Positions 61,341 through 64,000 of a stretch of DNA of 64,000 bases are shown one piece after another (within the stretch, counting starts at the first letter, position 1; the number at the start of each line of letters is the position of its first letter). Source of the stretch: Nocardiopsis gilva YIM 90087 (GTDB lineage: Bacteria; Actinomycetota; Actinomycetes; Streptosporangiales; Streptosporangiaceae); the NCBI RefSeq assembly GCF_002263495.1, contig NZ_CP022753.1, positions 4,650,001-4,714,000 on the forward strand, in the 5' to 3' direction. Under the pieces are notes generated by a model, which was given only the letters and a program-made list of their open reading frames with translations, was not told where the DNA came from and made no database searches. Position numbers and translations under genes: made by a program.

Positions 61341-62939
61341 TCACATCCGAAAGACGCCGAAGCCGCCGCGCACGCCGCGCACCGGGGCGTTGTGCACGGC
61401 CGACAGGCACAGGCCGAGCACGGTCCGGGTGTCGCGCGGGTCGATGACGCCGTCGTCGTAGACCCGGCCGGACAGGAACAGCGGCAGCGATTCCGCCTCG
61501 ATCTGGTTCTCGACCATCTCGCGCATGGCGGCGTCCTGCTCCTCGGTGTAGTCGCGGCCCTTGGCGGCGGCGGACTGCCGCGCCACGATCGACAGCACCC
61601 CGGCGAGCTGCCGCGGGCCCATGACGGCCGCCTTCGCACTGGGCCAGGCGAACAGGAATCGGGGGTCGTAGGCGCGGCCGCACATGCCGTAGTGCCCGGC
61701 GCCGTAGGAGGCGCCGAGGAGCACGGACAGGTGGGGGACGGTGCTGTTGGAGACTGCGTTGATCATCATCGCGCCGTGCTTGATGATGCCGCCCTGCTCG
61801 TAGTCGCGGCCGACCATGTAGCCGGTGGTGTTGTGCAGGAAGATCAGCGGGGTGTCGGCCTGGTTGGCGAGCTGGATGAACTGGGCGGCTTTCTGCGACT
61901 CCTCGCTGAACAGCACGCCCTGGGCGTTGGCGAGCACACCCACCGGATAGCCGTGGAGGCGCGCCCAGCCGGTGGCCAGGCCGCTGCCGTAGGCGGGCTT
62001 GAACTCGTCGAAGTCGGAGTCGTCGACGACGCGGGCGATCACCTCGCGCGGGTCGAAGGGGATCCGCAGGTCGTCGGGGACGATGCCAAGAAGTTCCGCG
62101 GGGTCGTGGCGGGGGTCGCGGGCGGCGGTGGGCGCGGGACCGGGTTTGGTGTGGTTGAGGCGGGCGATGATGCCGCGTCCGATGCGGATGGCGTCGTGCT
62201 CGTCGGCGGCGAGGTGGTCGGCGAGCCCGGAGACGCGGGCGTGCATGTCGGCCCCGCCGAGCGACTCGTCGTCGCTCTCCTCCCCCGTCGCCATCTTCAC
62301 CAGCGGGGGTCCGCCGAGGAAGACCTTGGAGCGTTCGCGGACCATGACCACGTGGTCGCTCATGCCGGGCACGTAGGCGCCTCCGGCGGTGGAGTTGCCG
62401 AAGACCACGGCGAGCGTGGGGATCCCGGCGGCGGAGAAGCGCGTGAGGTCGCGGAAGAGCCGTCCGCCGGGAATGAAGATCTCCTTCTGGCCGGGGAGGT
62501 CGGCGCCGCCGGACTCGACCAGGTTGATCAGCGGCAGCCGGTTCTGCTCGGCGATCTCCATGGCGCGCAGGGTCTTTTTCCCGGTCCACGGGTTGGAGGC
62601 ACCGCCGCGCACGGTGGGGTCGTTGGCGATGACGACGCATTCGACGCCCTCGACGACCCCGACTCCGGTGACGACGCTGGCGCCGACCGGATAGTCGCTC
62701 CCCCAGGCCGCGAGCGGCGACAGTTCGAGGAACGGGGAGTCGGGGTCGAGCAGCAGCTCGATGCGCTCGCGGGCCAGCAGCTTGCCGCGGGCACGGTGCC
62801 GGTCGACGTAGGTCGGGCCGCCGCCGGCGAGCGCCTTGGCGTGCTCGGCCTCGACCTCGTCGATCTTGGCCAGCATCGACGCGCGATTATCGGCAAAGGC
62901 GGGATCGTCGGGGTCCAGCCGCGAGCGGAGCACGGTCAT
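61341..62939 (-). CDS. acyl-CoA carboxylase beta (carboxyltransferase) subunit
   Basis: This 532-aa subunit transfers CO2 from biotin to the acyl-CoA. RHRARGKLLARERIELLLDP, VVIANDPTVRGGASNPWTGKK, LPLINLVESGGADLPGQ, NSTAGGAYVPGMSDHVVMV and TTGYMVGRDYEQGGIIKHGAMMINAV resemble methylcrotonyl-CoA/geranyl-CoA carboxylase beta subunits more than propionyl-CoA ones. The ATG at 62939 overlaps the upstream AtuA-like stop by ATGA. An open frame beyond it is ignored. Confidence 0.93.
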   Translation of the reverse strand: MTVLRSRLDPDDPAFADNRASMLAKIDEVEAEHAKALAGGGPTYVDRHRARGKLLARERIELLLDPDSPFLELSPLAAWGSDYPVGASVVTGVGVVEGVECVVIANDPTVRGGASNPWTGKKTLRAMEIAEQNRLPLINLVESGGADLPGQKEIFIPGGRLFRDLTRFSAAGIPTLAVVFGNSTAGGAYVPGMSDHVVMVRERSKVFLGGPPLVKMATGEESDDESLGGADMHARVSGLADHLAADEHDAIRIGRGIIARLNHTKPGPAPTAARDPRHDPAELLGIVPDDLRIPFDPREVIARVVDDSDFDEFKPAYGSGLATGWARLHGYPVGVLANAQGVLFSEESQKAAQFIQLANQADTPLIFLHNTTGYMVGRDYEQGGIIKHGAMMINAVSNSTVPHLSVLLGASYGAGHYGMCGRAYDPRFLFAWPSAKAAVMGPRQLAGVLSIVARQSAAAKGRDYTEEQDAAMREMVENQIEAESLPLFLSGRVYDDGVIDPRDTRTVLGLCLSAVHNAPVRGVRGGFGVFRM

Positions 62940-64000
62940 GACAGGAACGCCTCCGGAATGTCCATGGACCGGCCACGCAACCACTCGCCCAGCCCTTTGG
63001 CCTGCGGATCCGACCGAGTCCCCGATCCCGCCCCGCCGCCCAGCAGCCGCTCGATCACGAAGTTCACGGCCCGCAGCCCCGGCAGCACGTGGCGGGTCAC
63101 CGGCAGCCGAGCGGTCTCGGGCAGCAACCGCTTCAGTTCGTCCACCGTGAGGGTGTGCACGAGCCACCGCCACTCGTCCTCGCCGCGCACCCAGACACCG
63201 AGGTTGGCGTCGGAGCCCTTGTCACCGCTCCGCGCCCCGGCGATACGGCCCAGCGGGGCGCGGCGGGTGGGTCCGGGCGGCCAGGGGTCGGGCGGTGGGG
63301 GTTCGGGGACGGGGGTGAGCACCGCGGTGTCCTCTGGTGGGGGCACGTCGACGCGGGTGCCGTCGGGCAGCACGGCGGTGTGCGGGACGGCGGACGCCGG
63401 GCGGTAGGCGGCGCTGAAGCCGACACCATCGGGGCGGGCGTCGCCGGGAGGCGCGGTCGCGTGGAAGCCGGGAAAGCTCGCCAGCGCGAGTTCGACGGCG
63501 GCGGCGCCGAAGGATCGGCCCACCTTGCGCGGGTCGGGGTCGGCGGCCTCGATGTGCAGGTGGACGGTGGCTCCCTCCTGCGCGGGGGAGTCGGGATCCC
63601 CCGAACCTCCGAGGCGTCGCCAGGCGTGCGTGCTGGGGTCGAGGGCGGGGGAGCCGCTCAGACGCGGCGGGTAGGAGCGGCGGAACTCCAGAAACGCGGG
63701 TTCCCGGCCCGAAAGGGCGGCCCGCACCTGCCGCTCGGCGAGGTCGGCCTTGGCGTCGATGTCGAGGCCGGTGAGCACGAGCGTCATGTCGTTGCGGAAC
63801 CCGGACATGCTGTTCAGCCCGATCTTGAGGTCGGGCGGCGGGGCCTCTCCCCGCACCCCGGAGACGCCGACGCGGTCCGGCCCGTCCTGCGTGAGCCGGA
63901 CGGTGTCGAGCCGTGCCGTGACATCGGGCCCGAGGTAGCGCGCTCCGGCGACCTCGTAGACGAGCTGCGCCGTGACGGTCCCGACGGTGACCGCGCCACC
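62936..64000 (-). CDS. AtuA-like (DUF1446) protein, 5' end outside the window
   Basis: The visible 354 residues run in one frame to the right edge. TVTAQLVYEVAGARYLGPDV opens it, then DLKIGLNSMSGFRNDMTLVLTGLDIDAKADLAERQ, and a C-terminal small domain GRIAGARSGDKGSDANLGVWVR. This matches the AtuA family of acyclic terpene utilisation. In Pseudomonas atu operons AtuA accompanies geranyl-CoA carboxylase and citronellyl-CoA dehydrogenase. Here too it is coupled (ATGA) to carboxylase genes. The exact reaction of AtuA is unsettled. The protein is expected to be about 550-600 aa in full, so the N-terminal third is missing. Confidence 0.82.
   Translation of the reverse strand, partial: GGAVTVGTVTAQLVYEVAGARYLGPDVTARLDTVRLTQDGPDRVGVSGVRGEAPPPDLKIGLNSMSGFRNDMTLVLTGLDIDAKADLAERQVRAALSGREPAFLEFRRSYPPRLSGSPALDPSTHAWRRLGGSGDPDSPAQEGATVHLHIEAADPDPRKVGRSFGAAAVELALASFPGFHATAPPGDARPDGVGFSAAYRPASAVPHTAVLPDGTRVDVPPPEDTAVLTPVPEPPPPDPWPPGPTRRAPLGRIAGARSGDKGSDANLGVWVRGEDEWRWLVHTLTVDELKRLLPETARLPVTRHVLPGLRAVNFVIERLLGGGAGSGTRSDPQAKGLGEWLRGRSMDIPEAFLS

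Noticed and set aside
1-64000. CRISPR arrays, tRNA or rRNA genes
   Set aside because: No regularly spaced direct repeats or recognisable tRNA/rRNA segments were seen in the intergenic regions by eye. A covariance-model scan would be needed to exclude small RNAs.

Overview
The window is high-GC, densely packed DNA with GTG starts and many 4-base stop/start overlaps, typical of a filamentous actinobacterium. The two TGGGAGCGCTCCCA boxes beside a cellobiose-type ABC transporter, a GH1 beta-glucosidase and a LacI regulator reproduce the CelR/bgl arrangement known from Thermobifida fusca, so Nocardiopsaceae (Thermobifida, Nocardiopsis, Streptomonospora and relatives) is the best guess. Sequence alone does not settle the genus.

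Layout. 1-4 kb: a large CHAT-NTPase-TPR protein followed by a coupled 41-codon Cys-rich ORF. 4.3-7.3 kb: a PCMT-like methyltransferase with a 41-aa CxxCxGxG mini-protein, a YrhK-domain membrane protein, a broken copy of the 3' end of a GH81 glucanase gene, and a decayed second copy of the methyltransferase/mini-protein pair. 7.3-23.1 kb: a small-molecule biosynthetic island. A seven-gene minus-strand operon encodes chorismate mutase-like PapB, a fused aminodeoxychorismate synthase PapA, prephenate dehydrogenase-like PapC, an alpha-oxoamine-synthase-like PLP enzyme, an FAD amine oxidase fused to a HemK-type methyltransferase, a Tat-exported propeller-amidohydrolase, and a GNAT acetyltransferase. 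Around it are a class II DAHP synthase, a LuxR-type and an AraC-type regulator, and a DHA2 efflux pump. PapABC plus DAHP synthase point to 4-aminophenylpyruvate or 4-aminophenylalanine as precursor. No NRPS or PKS is present.

23.1-31.7 kb: GH81 laminarinase facing a sugar ABC transporter, beta-glucosidase and CelR-like repressor, with CelR boxes in the shared promoter. 31.8-36.5 kb: urease operon ureABCFGD. 36.7-38.3 kb: dapB and a VIT-family transporter. 38.4-47.2 kb: a polyol/ketose catabolic cluster (FGGY kinase, hydroxyacid dehydrogenase, RpiB-type isomerase, DhaK-DhaL kinase, HAD phosphatase, DeoR regulator, polyol permease). It is damaged by an IS110-type transposase remnant and a single-base frameshift. 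47.2-51.5 kb: ergothioneine genes egtABCD. 51.8-56.8 kb: a small membrane protein, acyl-CoA oxidase, phosphoketolase. 57-64 kb: TetR regulator and an acyl-CoA dehydrogenase / biotin-dependent carboxylase / AtuA-like operon for branched acyl-CoA catabolism, running off the right edge.

The most notable signals are two. First, the aminophenyl-precursor cluster combines enzymes in a way I do not recognise from a characterised pathway. Second, it sits between two direct copies of the last 283 bp of the GH81 gene (18 mismatches, no gaps, constant offset 16,952), which looks like the boundary of an acquired or excisable island. No rRNA, tRNA, CRISPR array or complete insertion sequence was seen.
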